DNA of 64,000 bases, taken from contig NZ_CP125378.1 in the NCBI RefSeq assembly GCF_034008635.1, forward strand, positions 5,642,501 through 5,706,500. Reading direction: 5' to 3'. This DNA is from Pseudomonas sp. P8_229. Its GTDB lineage: Bacteria; Pseudomonadota; Gammaproteobacteria; Pseudomonadales; Pseudomonadaceae. The position numbers were made by a program, and so were the translations under genes. Positions within the stretch are counted from its first letter, which is position 1; every line of letters begins with the position of its first letter. Shown piece by piece: positions 52,740 to 61,245 of the stretch. The notes under the pieces were generated by a model, which did not search any database, had not been told where the DNA came from, and worked only from the letters and a program-made list of their open reading frames with translations.

Positions 52740-54143
52740 ATGTTACGTGCAGCAATCGCCGGTCTGGTACTGGCTTCATTGACCTTGTCGGCCTCGGCCG
52801 AAACCATCCGCATCGCCATCGGCACCCAGGACACCACCATCAACTGCGCCGCTGGCGGGCTGTTGATTCGTGAACTCGGTCTGCTCGACAAATACCTGCC
52901 CCACGATGGCGCCTACAAAGACGCGAAATACGACGTGCAGTGGAAAAACTTCACCAGTGGCGCGCCGCTGACCAACGAAATGGTCGCCGGCAAACTCGAC
53001 TTTGGCGCCATGGCCGATTTCCCCGGGGCGTTCAACGGTGTCGCGTTCGAGACTGCCGGCAAGCACAGCCTGTTTATCAGCGTGCTGTCGGGCAGCATCA
53101 AGGGCAGCGGCAACGGCATCGTCGTGCCGAGCGCGTCGGGCGTACAGTCGCTGAGCGAGCTCAAGGGCAAGACCATCTCGGTGCCATTCGCTTCGACGGC
53201 CCACGGCATGTTGCTGCGTGCCGTGGCCGAGCAGGGCTGGGACCCGCTCAAGGATGTGAACATCATCGCCCAGCCGCCGGAGGTTGCCGGCTCGGCGTTG
53301 CAGGCCGGCAAGATCGACGCCCACGCCGATTTCGTGCCGTTCGCCGAGCTGTTCCCGAGCCGTGGCTTCGCCCGCAAGATCTACGATGGCGCCCAGGCCA
53401 ACGCACCGACCTTCCACGGCGCACTGGTCGATCAGGCCTACGCGAAACAGTACCCGGAAATCGTCGTCGCCTATCTACGGGCGAGCATCGAGGCCAATCA
53501 GTTACTGGCCGCCGAGCCTGAGAAGTACAGCGAGTTGATCGCCAAAGTCACCGGCGTCGATGCCGAGGTCAATTACCTGTTCCACGGCCCGCTCGGCGTG
53601 CAGACCCGCGACCTGAGCTGGAAGCCGGAATACCGCCAGGCGGTGGGCACCGCGATCGACACCCTGAAGTTGCTGAAGAAGGCTGATCGCGGCCTCGACC
53701 TGAATACCTTCATCGACGATCAGTACATCCGCGCCGCCTTCAAGGCCTCGAATCTGGACTACACCGCGCAACTCGCCAACTACGCGCAGACCCCACTGAA
53801 GGCCACGGATGCCGCGACTGGCAAAGCCATCACTGACTTCAGCCACGTCGCCGAAATCTGGGTGCGCGGCGAAGACAAGGTGCGCCAATACGCCTCCGCC
53901 GAATCGGCCTTCACCGCGCTCGCCGCGCTGAAGCAGGAAGGCAAAAACATCCGCGCGGTGTATGCGCAGGCCAGTGACAGCGGGATCAAGCTGCTCGCCG
54001 ATCAGGCGTGGTTTGCCAGCGATGCAAAAGGGCGCCTGAGTGCCTTCCTGCTCAAGGGCCAGGCCCAGCAATTTGCCTCGACACAGGGTGGCAAGGTTTT
54101 CGATTTCACTGATGCCACTGCCCAAGCCGTCGCTGCCCGCTAA
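52740..54143 (+). CDS. ABC transporter substrate-binding protein, sulfonate/nitrate type
   Basis: 467 residues from ATG 52740 (GAGGGG upstream). Signal peptide MLRAAIAGLVLASLTLSASA. It has the NMT1/SsuA-like fold: IRIAIGTQDTTINCAAGGLL, DFGAMADFPGAF, LKGKTISVPFASTAHGMLLR, KIDAHADFVPFAELFPSRGF. It is about 120 residues longer than typical SsuA/TauA; the extra C-terminal part (after about 340) has no match I know. It supplies the ligand to the permease and ATPase encoded downstream. The ligand is unknown; taurine, sulfonates, nitrate-like anions or thiamine precursors are all possible for this fold. Confidence 0.83.
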   Translation: MLRAAIAGLVLASLTLSASAETIRIAIGTQDTTINCAAGGLLIRELGLLDKYLPHDGAYKDAKYDVQWKNFTSGAPLTNEMVAGKLDFGAMADFPGAFNGVAFETAGKHSLFISVLSGSIKGSGNGIVVPSASGVQSLSELKGKTISVPFASTAHGMLLRAVAEQGWDPLKDVNIIAQPPEVAGSALQAGKIDAHADFVPFAELFPSRGFARKIYDGAQANAPTFHGALVDQAYAKQYPEIVVAYLRASIEANQLLAAEPEKYSELIAKVTGVDAEVNYLFHGPLGVQTRDLSWKPEYRQAVGTAIDTLKLLKKADRGLDLNTFIDDQYIRAAFKASNLDYTAQLANYAQTPLKATDAATGKAITDFSHVAEIWVRGEDKVRQYASAESAFTALAALKQEGKNIRAVYAQASDSGIKLLADQAWFASDAKGRLSAFLLKGQAQQFASTQGGKVFDFTDATAQAVAAR

Positions 54144-54157
54144 TTGAAGATCAAAAG

Positions 54158-54320
54158 CCCCTCACCCTAGCCCTCTCCCAGAGGGAGAGGGGACTGACCG
54201 CGGTGTTTGGACTAGCTACGCCGACCTGAAATACCGAGCCGAACGCAGGTTCTGAAAAGCACGAATATCGGCTCCCTTTCCCCCTCGCCCCCTTGGGGGA
54301 GAGGGCTGGGGTGAGGGGGT
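54158..54320. repeat. 'ccctcaccctagccctctccc' palindromic repeat, copy 2
   Basis: Arms cccctcaccctagccctctc and gagggctggggtgagggggt (complementary) bracket about 120 bases between the binding-protein and permease genes. Same family as 47229-47400. Confidence 0.85.
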
Positions 54321-54363
54321 AAATCTCAGCCATCACACAGATCCAGAACTGGAAACCCGCTCG

Positions 54364-55143
54364 ATGAAAACACCCATCCGCTGGACATCAAGAGCCGCCT
54401 CCCTGCTGCTCTGCCTGCTGTTCTGGCAACTCGCCGCCAGCCACCACTGGAACCTTGGCCTGATCACCTTCGCCAACGTGCCCACCCCATTGGCCGTAGT
54501 CGAAGCGGCGTTGGGCCTGGGCGATTCCGGCAAGCTGCTGCAGCACCTGAGCGCCAGCCTCGGCCGCGTGTTCGCCGGTTACCTCGCGGCATTGCTCATC
54601 GGCATTGCTTTGGGCCTGGCCATCGGCCGCTCGAAATGGGCCGAAGACCTGCTGCTGCCACCGCTGGAAGTGCTGCGGCCGATCCCGGCGGTGGCGTGGA
54701 TTCCGCTGGCGATCCTGATGTTTCCCTCGTCGGAACTGTCGATGGTGTTCATCACCTTCACCGGCGCGCTGTTCCCGATCCTGCTCAACACCGTGCACGG
54801 CGTCGAAGGCGTCGATCCACGCCTGATCGCCTCGGCGAAAAGCCTTGGGGCAGGGCGTCGGGCGATCTTGCTCGAAGTGATTTTGCCGGGGGCTGCGCCG
54901 AGCATCATCACTGGCCTCGCCATCGGCATGGGTACTTCATGGTTTTGTCTGGTCACCGCCGAGATGATCTCCGGCCAGTTCGGCATCGGCTACTACACGT
55001 GGGAGTCCTACACCATTCAGAACTACGCCGACATCGTCGTCGGCATGCTGCTGATCGGCGTGCTGGGCATGGGCAGCAGCCTGTTGATCAAGCGGCTGGG
55101 CGGGCTGTTCACGCCTTGGCACCGACCACGAGGAAAAGCCTGA
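54364..55143 (+). CDS. ABC transporter permease (SsuC/TauC-like)
   Basis: 259 residues with six predicted membrane helices. The BPD_transp_1 domain shows RVFAGYLAALLIGIALGLAI, the LRPIPAVAWIPLAILMF segment of this subfamily, and the EAA loop SAKSLGAGRRAILLEVILPG. It forms the inner-membrane pore with the preceding binding protein and the ATPase encoded next, whose start overlaps its stop (TGATG). The first helix begins after a short basic tail. Confidence 0.9.
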   Translation: MKTPIRWTSRAASLLLCLLFWQLAASHHWNLGLITFANVPTPLAVVEAALGLGDSGKLLQHLSASLGRVFAGYLAALLIGIALGLAIGRSKWAEDLLLPPLEVLRPIPAVAWIPLAILMFPSSELSMVFITFTGALFPILLNTVHGVEGVDPRLIASAKSLGAGRRAILLEVILPGAAPSIITGLAIGMGTSWFCLVTAEMISGQFGIGYYTWESYTIQNYADIVVGMLLIGVLGMGSSLLIKRLGGLFTPWHRPRGKA

Positions 55144-55991
55144 TGAGCGCGATGCAAACCCCGGAAGGGCGGATCGATATTTGCCAGTTGTCGATCGTTC
55201 TCGGCGAAGGCCAACACGTTTTTGAAGCCGTGCAAGGTCTGGATTGCCAGATCGAACCGGGCCAGTTCGTGTGCATTCTCGGCCCGTCCGGTTGCGGCAA
55301 GTCGACCTTGCTCGGTGCACTGGCCGGGCACTTGAGCGTCCACACCGGTAGCCTGAAAGTGGATGGTGGCGAGGTCTCCGGGCCGTCGCCGCAACGCGGC
55401 ATGGTGTTCCAGCATCACACGCTGTTCCCGTGGCGCACGGTGCGCGACAACGTCGCCTTCGGCCTGAAGATGCGCGGCATCGGTAAGGCTGAGCGGCATC
55501 GCGCCGCTGACGACATCCTCAGACTGGTGGGCCTCGACGGCTTTGCCGAACGCTGGCCCGATCAACTGTCCGGCGGCATGCAGCAGCGGGTGGAGATCGC
55601 CCGGGTGCTGGTCAACCGTCCGCGCCTGTTGCTGATGGACGAACCGTTCGGCGCACTGGATGCCTTGACCCGCCTGAACATGCAGGAACTGCTGCTGGAC
55701 ATCTGGACACGGATTCGCACCACGGTGGTGTTCGTCACCCACGACATCGACGAGGCGCTGTTCCTCGCCGACCGCTTGCTGGTGATGAGCGCGCGACCGG
55801 GGCGAATCATCGAAGACCTGCGCCTGGACTTCCCGCGTCCGCGCACCACTGAGCTGGTCACCAGCCCCCAATTCTCGCAGCTGAAGCGCCATTGCCTCGA
55901 CCTGCTGCGCCACGACAACGACCGACCGCTGCCGCGCCTTAACCCGCTCGGCCTGCCTCCCGAAAACCCCTTGCCGCGATTTGCCCTATGA
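55143..55991 (+). CDS. ABC transporter ATP-binding protein (SsuB/TauB-like)
   Basis: 282 residues. Walker A GPSGCGKST is at 47-55, Q-loop FQHHTLFPW at 89-97, signature LSGGMQQ at 142-148, Walker B LLLMDEP at 162-168, and the H-loop is FVTHDIDEA. It energises uptake by the permease encoded just before. The C-terminal 25 residues are Pro-rich (NPLGLPPENPLPRFAL). The stop overlaps the HEAT-repeat gene (ATGA), so importer and HEAT protein are translated together. Confidence 0.93.
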   Translation: MSAMQTPEGRIDICQLSIVLGEGQHVFEAVQGLDCQIEPGQFVCILGPSGCGKSTLLGALAGHLSVHTGSLKVDGGEVSGPSPQRGMVFQHHTLFPWRTVRDNVAFGLKMRGIGKAERHRAADDILRLVGLDGFAERWPDQLSGGMQQRVEIARVLVNRPRLLLMDEPFGALDALTRLNMQELLLDIWTRIRTTVVFVTHDIDEALFLADRLLVMSARPGRIIEDLRLDFPRPRTTELVTSPQFSQLKRHCLDLLRHDNDRPLPRLNPLGLPPENPLPRFAL

Positions 55992-56950
55992 CCTCTATTT
56001 TTGCTGTGACCGATAACGATGAAATCCTCGCCCTGCAACCGCGCCTGACCGCCGACGATGCCGGCGTGCGGCGCATTGCGCTGATTGATCTGGCGGATCT
56101 GGAAGAGCCCGATGGCTTGCTCTGGCTGGTTGATCGCCTCGGCCAGGATCCTGCCGAAGAAGTCCGCGCTGAAGCTGCGCGGTTGCTGGAGGCCTGGGAA
56201 GATGAACCCGTTGTTCAAGCCCTGTGCGAAGCGCTGACTGATCCATCGTCGGCCGTGCAATCGGCGGCCGCGCAAAGCCTTAGCCTGCTCAAGAGCGAAG
56301 CCGCAGGCCGGGTGATTCTGCCGTGGACCGGGCACACCGAAGTCAGTGTGCGGATCGCCGCATTCCGCGCCTTGCGCGAATTGCGTTTCGCTGACGCCGC
56401 GCCGGCTGCTGTCGCGGCACTCGACGATGCCGACGCCAACGTACGCCGCGAAGCCGTCGGCGTGCTTGGCTGGCTCAAGCAGCTCGATGCGTTGCCGGCA
56501 TTGGCCCGGTTGGCCAGCGATGATCCGGACACCGAAGTGCGCCGCGCCGCCACCGGCGCTCTCGGTCTGGCATCCGGCGCTGAAGTGCTGCCGGCGCTGC
56601 GTCAGGCCTTGCAGGACAACGCCTGGCAAGTGCGCGAAGAAGCCGCGACTACTTTGGGTAAAGTCGGCCACACCGACGCCGGTCCGGCGTTGATCGAAGC
56701 CTTGAGCGATGACTACTGGCAAGTGCGCCTGCGCGCCACCCGCAGCCTCGGTCGCCTACGTTTTGCGCCGGCCCTGGACGCCCTGATCGAGACCCTCGGC
56801 CATCGCATCAGCAACCTGCGCAAGGAAGCCGCGCTGGCCCTCGGTGAACTGAATGATCGCGGCGCAATAGCAGCGTTGCAGGCAGTGCAGGATGACGGCG
56901 ACCCGGAAGTGCGCAAAGCGGTGCGGATTGCCTTGAGTCAGTTGCAATGA
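55988..56950 (+). CDS. HEAT-repeat (PBS-lyase type) protein
   Basis: 320 residues consisting of about nine to ten HEAT repeats of about 31 residues from residue 15 to the end, e.g. DANVRREAVGVLGWLKQLDA, DTEVRRAATGALGLASGAEV, AWQVREEAATTLGKVGHTDA. There are no cysteines and no signal peptide, so it is a cytoplasmic scaffold. HEAT proteins of this type assist cofactor attachment (phycobilin lyases) or accompany Fe-S enzymes. Its place between the transporter and a DUF971 protein suggests a maturation or assembly role for the AprAB-like enzyme; this is inference from context. Confidence 0.85.
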   Translation: MTSIFAVTDNDEILALQPRLTADDAGVRRIALIDLADLEEPDGLLWLVDRLGQDPAEEVRAEAARLLEAWEDEPVVQALCEALTDPSSAVQSAAAQSLSLLKSEAAGRVILPWTGHTEVSVRIAAFRALRELRFADAAPAAVAALDDADANVRREAVGVLGWLKQLDALPALARLASDDPDTEVRRAATGALGLASGAEVLPALRQALQDNAWQVREEAATTLGKVGHTDAGPALIEALSDDYWQVRLRATRSLGRLRFAPALDALIETLGHRISNLRKEAALALGELNDRGAIAALQAVQDDGDPEVRKAVRIALSQLQ

Positions 56951-57225
56951 ATCCGCTGTCAGTGGGTAATTCGCAGAGCACTCAGACGCTGCGCCTGAGC
57001 TGGCCGGATGGGCGCGAGCAGCAGCTCAACCACGCCGAACTGCGCCGCCAGTGCCCGTGCTCGCAATGCCGCGCGTTTCGCCTGCGCGGCTCGACCCCAT
57101 TGGTCGACGATCGTGTCCGCGTGATCGAACTCAACCCGCAGGGTTATGGCGTGCAACTGATCTTCAGCGACGGCCACCAACACGGGATCTACCCGTGGGA
57201 CTATCTGGCAAACCTCACCCCTTGA
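56947..57225 (+). CDS. DUF971 domain protein
   Basis: 92 residues, one DUF971 domain: LRLSWPDGREQQLNHAELRR, the metal-binding CPCSQCR (C36, C38, C41), and the C-terminal GIYPWDYLANL. The same domain is the N-terminal module of gamma-butyrobetaine hydroxylases and occurs alone or fused to Fe-S cluster carriers of the Mrp/ApbC type. It is the last gene of the operon and overlaps the HEAT gene (ATGA). A link to Fe-S or metal supply for the flavoprotein-ferredoxin pair is plausible but unproven. Confidence 0.87.
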   Translation: MNPLSVGNSQSTQTLRLSWPDGREQQLNHAELRRQCPCSQCRAFRLRGSTPLVDDRVRVIELNPQGYGVQLIFSDGHQHGIYPWDYLANLTP

Positions 57226-57242
57226 GCCCTCCACAAATCCAA

Positions 57243-57338
57243 ATGTGGGAGCGGGCTTGCTCGCGAAGGCGGTGGGGCAGTCAAAATCGATGTCGACTGA
57301 TCCACCGCATTCGCGAGCAAGCCCGCTCCCACAGGGGA
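57243..57338. repeat. REP doublet (REPIN) at the convergent gap
   Basis: tgtgggagcgggcttgctcg and an inverted cgagcaagcccgctcccaca flank about 50 bases between the DUF971 gene and the convergent porin gene. Confidence 0.9.
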
Positions 57339-57349
57339 ACAGTGTTTTT

Positions 57350-58087
57350 TCAGAAGGATTTGCTCAGGCTGGCGACGACAGTGGCGCTGCAGACGTCTTT
57401 GAAGCCCCAGTTGCTCAGGCATTGAGTCTGCGACAAATCGGTGTCGATGTAGCTCAGACCCAGCACCACCCCGGCCAGATTGTGTGTCAGTTTGACCTCC
57501 CATTCGCGGTAGCTGTCCTCGCCATGCCCGGACGCCGAGTACAGATGCGGATCCTTGAAGTCCATGTTGCCGTAACGCAGCTTCAGCCCCGAATCGTACG
57601 GCAGCTCGGTTTCATAACCGACATAGGTGTAGAGCGAACTCTGTTTGCTGTCGATTCCCGGTGCGTCGCTGGAGTAATACGCGCCTAGCTTCACCCCGTA
57701 GACGCCGAGAATCCCGTACACCTCACTCTGGTTGAACTGACTTTCCTTGGGATAGGTGTACTTGAGGTAACCGATATCCAGGCTGACATCCTCGGTCGCC
57801 TGCCACAGCCAGCCGGCGTAGAAGTCGACTTCCTGACGGGTTTTCAGACCTTCGCCGAAGTCGACGTTGGAACTCCAGGCCCCCACGTACAGACCGCTAC
57901 TGTGGGCCAGGGTCAGGCCGGCCTGCACCGCCGGGTCATTCTGGGTTTGCGAGATGCCACGGGTGCGGTAATCGCTGGCCAGGGTCAGGTCGACCAGCAC
58001 GGCGAAGTCGTCGTTCAAGGGGATCGCCTGGCTGCTCAAGGGCAGCAGGCTCAAGGAACTCAGGGCGAGCAGAGGCAAGGCTTTCAT
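57350..58087 (-). CDS. TorF-family putative porin
   Basis: 245 residues. Signal peptide MKALPLLALSSLSLLPLSSQA, then a beta-barrel of alternating strands, starting DFAVLVDLTLASDYRTRGIS, which I recognise as the TIGR02001/TorF-like outer-membrane family (typical ASDYRFRGISQ motif). The C-terminus ends in Phe (SLSKSF), the usual outer-membrane insertion signal. Two cysteines near the end (TQCLSN, DVCSAT) may form a disulfide. Substrate unknown. Its neighbour upstream on the same strand is an exported amidohydrolase, with a REP doublet between. Confidence 0.82.
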   Translation of the reverse strand: MKALPLLALSSLSLLPLSSQAIPLNDDFAVLVDLTLASDYRTRGISQTQNDPAVQAGLTLAHSSGLYVGAWSSNVDFGEGLKTRQEVDFYAGWLWQATEDVSLDIGYLKYTYPKESQFNQSEVYGILGVYGVKLGAYYSSDAPGIDSKQSSLYTYVGYETELPYDSGLKLRYGNMDFKDPHLYSASGHGEDSYREWEVKLTHNLAGVVLGLSYIDTDLSQTQCLSNWGFKDVCSATVVASLSKSF

Positions 58088-58174
58088 GTGAAGTCCCGAT
58101 GTTGTGATTTTTATTGGGCAGAAAGAGAAACCTGTAGGAGGGCTGAGAATGCAATCTCAGCCACCTCGCAGAAC

Positions 58175-58269
58175 CCGTGTGGGAGCGAGCTTGCTCGCGA
58201 AGGCGGCGTATCAGTCGCCATCAATGCTGAATGAACCACCGCCTTCGCGAGCAGGCTCACTCCTACAGG
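58175..58269. repeat. REP doublet (REPIN)
   Basis: gtgtgggagcgagcttgctc and an inverted gcgagcaggctcactcctac lie between the porin and amidohydrolase genes. A fragment, ctgtaggag, is also seen at 58131. Confidence 0.88.
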
Positions 58270-58285
58270 GGGAATAGCGTTGTTG

Positions 58286-60028
58286 TTATTGGGTGGCGGT
58301 GTAGACCTGACGCCCGCCGAACCAGGTTTGCAGGACCTGGGTGTCGTGCAGGGCTTTTTCGTCGACGCTGAACACGTCGCGATCGACCACGATGAAGTCA
58401 GCCTGTTTACCCGCTGTCAGCGAGCCGATCTGTTTATCCAGGCCAATGGTTCGCGCCGCGTTGACGGTGTAGGCGTAGAACATGGTTTCGCGGTCCAGAC
58501 GTTCGTCGGCGTTGAGCACGCCCATCGGGCCTACGCGGGTGATGGCCTGGGCCATGGCGTTGAACGGATTGGGCGACGACACCGGCCAGTCGCTGGCGCC
58601 GGCAATCGTCGCGCCCTGTTTCAGCAACGAATGCGCCGGGTACTGATAACGGAAGGCGAGGGCGCTGACGTAGGGCTTGATCATGTCGGTGGTGTAGTCG
58701 TCGGCGCTGGCCCACAGCAGTTGCATCGAGGCGATCACGTTCAGCGGCTTGAAGCGGGCGAACTCTTTCGGGTTGACCATCTGCAGGTGGGTGATCGAGT
58801 GAGTGATGCCGCTCTGGCGGTCCTTGCGCGCCTGCTCGATACCGTTGAGCGATTCACGCACCGCGCGGTCGCCGATGGCGTGGATGTGCACCAGCCAGCC
58901 ACGCTGGTCGATGGCACTGACCAGTTCGCCGAAATGTTGCGGATCGATCAGCAGTTCGCCCTGTTTGTGCGAGTTGCTGTACGGATCGATCATCGCCGCG
59001 CTCTGCGCCGGGTACTCGATCACGCCGTCGGCGAAGATCTTGATCCCGGGCAGGGTCAGGTTGGGGATGCCCTGAAACTGTTGGCGCACTTTATCCAGCG
59101 TGTCGAGGTCGGCGGGCAGGCTTTTCGGGTTGGCCACCAGCAGTGCGGCGACGTGGACGCTCATGTCGCCACTGGCCGACAGCGCTTTGTAGGCCGGCAG
59201 CACGCCGACGGTTTTTTCGGTAGGTTTGAGGGCGAAAACGGCCTCGCCCGGTGCAGCGTTGGCGGCAGGGTCCATCCATGCGGTGATGCCGAGGCTGTTG
59301 TTGAAACGCACGGCGGATTTGGCAGCCTTGAGCATGTCGGCCGGGCTTGGCACCGGCATTTTCGAGGCGACCCGATCCCAACCGGCATCGACCACAAAGC
59401 CATTGGGCTCGCCGTTGGCCAGTTTGCCAATGGTGTCTTTTTCCGCGTCGGGCAGGGTTTTCAGCAGCGCGGCGTCGATCCCGGCGCGCTTGAGCATGAT
59501 GTTGTTGGCCCACGCGGTGTGGTGGTCGCTGCCGATGAACACCACTGGCACGTTGGCCCATTCGCCCTGGTTGAAGGTCTTGCCCAACGCTTCGGCCTGC
59601 GCCCAATAGGCCGAACTCATGCCGGCAATGCTCAGCACGTCACCGTGTCTGGCCTTGCCGTCTTCACGCCAGTCGCGCAGACGCTTTTGCAGTTCATCAA
59701 GGGCGACAACTTCGTCTTCCATGTTGGCCGAGACCATTTCCAGGCCGCCGAAAATCGCGTGGGAGTGGCTGTCGATCAAGCCGGGCATCAGGGTCTTGCC
59801 ACCCAGATCGATCACCTGCGTGCCGGGTTCGATCAGCGCCTTGATCTGCGCATCAGTACCGACTTTCAGCACTTTGCCGTTTTCCACTGCCAGTGCCTGG
59901 ACCTTCGGCTGTGAGCGGTCGGCGGTGAAAATCTTGCCGTTGACCAGCACCAGATCGGTGGCGGCCATGGCTTCCATCGAGGCAAAACTTACAGCGGTTA
60001 CCAACAGACTCGGGATGAATCTTTTCAT
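58286..60028 (-). CDS. Exported YtcJ-type amidohydrolase
   Basis: 580 residues. Signal peptide MKRFIPSLLVTAVSFASMEAMA, unusual for the mostly cytoplasmic YtcJ group. Composite beta-sandwich plus TIM-barrel: the N-terminal sandwich (LVLVNGKIFTADRSQPKVQA), metal site HSH in MPGLIDSHSHAIFGG, further ligands near HIHAIGDRAVR and ASDWPVSSPNPF, and the C-terminal GSLTAGKQADFIVVDRD. It hydrolyses C-N bonds of amides, ureas or N-acyl compounds with a metal; substrate unknown. It is divergent from the LysR gene, its probable regulator (103 bases apart). Confidence 0.88.
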   Translation of the reverse strand: MKRFIPSLLVTAVSFASMEAMAATDLVLVNGKIFTADRSQPKVQALAVENGKVLKVGTDAQIKALIEPGTQVIDLGGKTLMPGLIDSHSHAIFGGLEMVSANMEDEVVALDELQKRLRDWREDGKARHGDVLSIAGMSSAYWAQAEALGKTFNQGEWANVPVVFIGSDHHTAWANNIMLKRAGIDAALLKTLPDAEKDTIGKLANGEPNGFVVDAGWDRVASKMPVPSPADMLKAAKSAVRFNNSLGITAWMDPAANAAPGEAVFALKPTEKTVGVLPAYKALSASGDMSVHVAALLVANPKSLPADLDTLDKVRQQFQGIPNLTLPGIKIFADGVIEYPAQSAAMIDPYSNSHKQGELLIDPQHFGELVSAIDQRGWLVHIHAIGDRAVRESLNGIEQARKDRQSGITHSITHLQMVNPKEFARFKPLNVIASMQLLWASADDYTTDMIKPYVSALAFRYQYPAHSLLKQGATIAGASDWPVSSPNPFNAMAQAITRVGPMGVLNADERLDRETMFYAYTVNAARTIGLDKQIGSLTAGKQADFIVVDRDVFSVDEKALHDTQVLQTWFGGRQVYTATQ

Positions 60029-60131
60029 TGAAGATTTCCTTGTTATTGCGTCTGATGGCCAGATTAGTGGCTGACATCGGCCGACAGAACGCCTTCCTCA
60101 CGAAAAACGTTTTTGCCTGAATGGAAAAAGC

Positions 60132-61049
60132 ATGGACAAGTTGGGTGCACTGAAAATGTTCGTGGTCACCGCGCAACTCTGCAGTTTCAGCCGCGCGGCC
60201 GAGCAACTGGGCAAGACCCCGTCGGCCCTGACCAAAGCGGTCAATCACCTGGAGTCGGAACTCGGTGCGCGGCTGTTCGAGCGCAGTACGCGGCGGATTC
60301 TGCTGACCGAAATCGGCCGCGTGTACCTGGAAACCGCACGGCTGGTGTTGCAGCGGCTGGAGGAGGCCGGCGAGGAAATCGAGCAGTTGCAGCACGGTCT
60401 GCGCGGCAGCCTGAAAATCACCGCACCGCTGGCTTACGGGCGGGCGTTTCTCGATCAGGTGTGCGACGGTTTTTTGCAGCAATACCCGCAGATCAGCCTG
60501 CAAGTGGACCTGTGTGATGCGTTCGTCAATCTGCTGGAAAGCGGCTACGACCTGGCCTTGCGCGAGGGCCACGATGACTTGCCGGGGCTGATCGCCCGGG
60601 TGGTCGGCAGCAATCGTCTGGCGTTGTGCGGCAGCCCCGACTATCTGGCGCGCAAGGGTTTGCCGGTGACTCCGCAAACCCTTGAACAGCATGAGTGGCT
60701 GCTGTATCAGCATCCGTTGCTCAGCCGCGAGTTCTGGTGGGCCGAACGCGACGGCCAGCGCCTGAGCCTGGCGCAGCCGACGGCGCCGCGGTTGCGCAGC
60801 GACAATTACGACCTGCTGCTGGCCAGCGCTCTGGCCGGGCGCGGCTTGTTGCACACGCCGTTGTGGAGCGCCGCGCCGTACATTGCCGACGGGCGTCTGA
60901 TGCGGGTCATGGCTGATTATGAAATCGACCCGGACACCTTCGGCCCGCACATTCTGGCGGTCTACCCGAGCCATCGACGGGCCACGGCCAAGGTTGTTGC
61001 CTTCATCGATTACATCGCCGAATTCCTCGCCGAACGCGGCCTTGGCTAA
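60132..61049 (+). CDS. LysR-family transcriptional regulator
   Basis: 305 residues. The N-terminal winged HTH is at about 4-63 (MFVVTAQLCSFSRAAEQLGK, LGARLFERSTRRILLTEIG). The LysR substrate-binding domain spans about 90-300 (GSLKITAPLAYGRAFLDQV, RGLLHTPLWSAAPYIADGRL). The motif order places it with the CrgA/DmlR-like subgroup. GGA lies 8-10 bases before the ATG. LysR proteins usually control the divergent gene, here the exported amidohydrolase. Effector unknown. Confidence 0.92.
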   Translation: MDKLGALKMFVVTAQLCSFSRAAEQLGKTPSALTKAVNHLESELGARLFERSTRRILLTEIGRVYLETARLVLQRLEEAGEEIEQLQHGLRGSLKITAPLAYGRAFLDQVCDGFLQQYPQISLQVDLCDAFVNLLESGYDLALREGHDDLPGLIARVVGSNRLALCGSPDYLARKGLPVTPQTLEQHEWLLYQHPLLSREFWWAERDGQRLSLAQPTAPRLRSDNYDLLLASALAGRGLLHTPLWSAAPYIADGRLMRVMADYEIDPDTFGPHILAVYPSHRRATAKVVAFIDYIAEFLAERGLG

Positions 61050-61061
61050 CACCCCCGCACT

Positions 61062-61164
61062 GATCGTTCCCACGCTCCGGCGTGGGAATGCAGCCCGTGA
61101 CGCTCCGCGTCACTGGACGCAGAGCGTCCCTAGAGGCATTCCCACGCAGAGCGTGGGGACGATC
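61062..61164. repeat. 'gatcgttcccacgc' palindromic repeat, copy 3
   Basis: gatcgttcccacgctccggc ... gcagagcgtggggacgatc, with internal gacgctccgcgtcactggac. It lies between the LysR gene and the SOS cassette. Same family as 4216-4319 and 4875-4985. Confidence 0.87.
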
Positions 61165-61233
61165 AATCTCGGGGTTTCTTGCCGAGCGTGGGTTGAGCTG
61201 ACTGGCGGTCATTGCCAGCAAAAACGTGAAAGA

Positions 61234-61245
61234 GTACAAATGTAC
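61234..61245 (+). promoter_or_regulatory. Candidate LexA2 operator
   Basis: GTAC-AAAT-GTAC, a perfect palindrome of the GTACN4GTGC type I recall for Pseudomonas LexA2. It overlaps the lexA2 start codon, so binding would block expression of the whole cassette. Confidence 0.65.
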
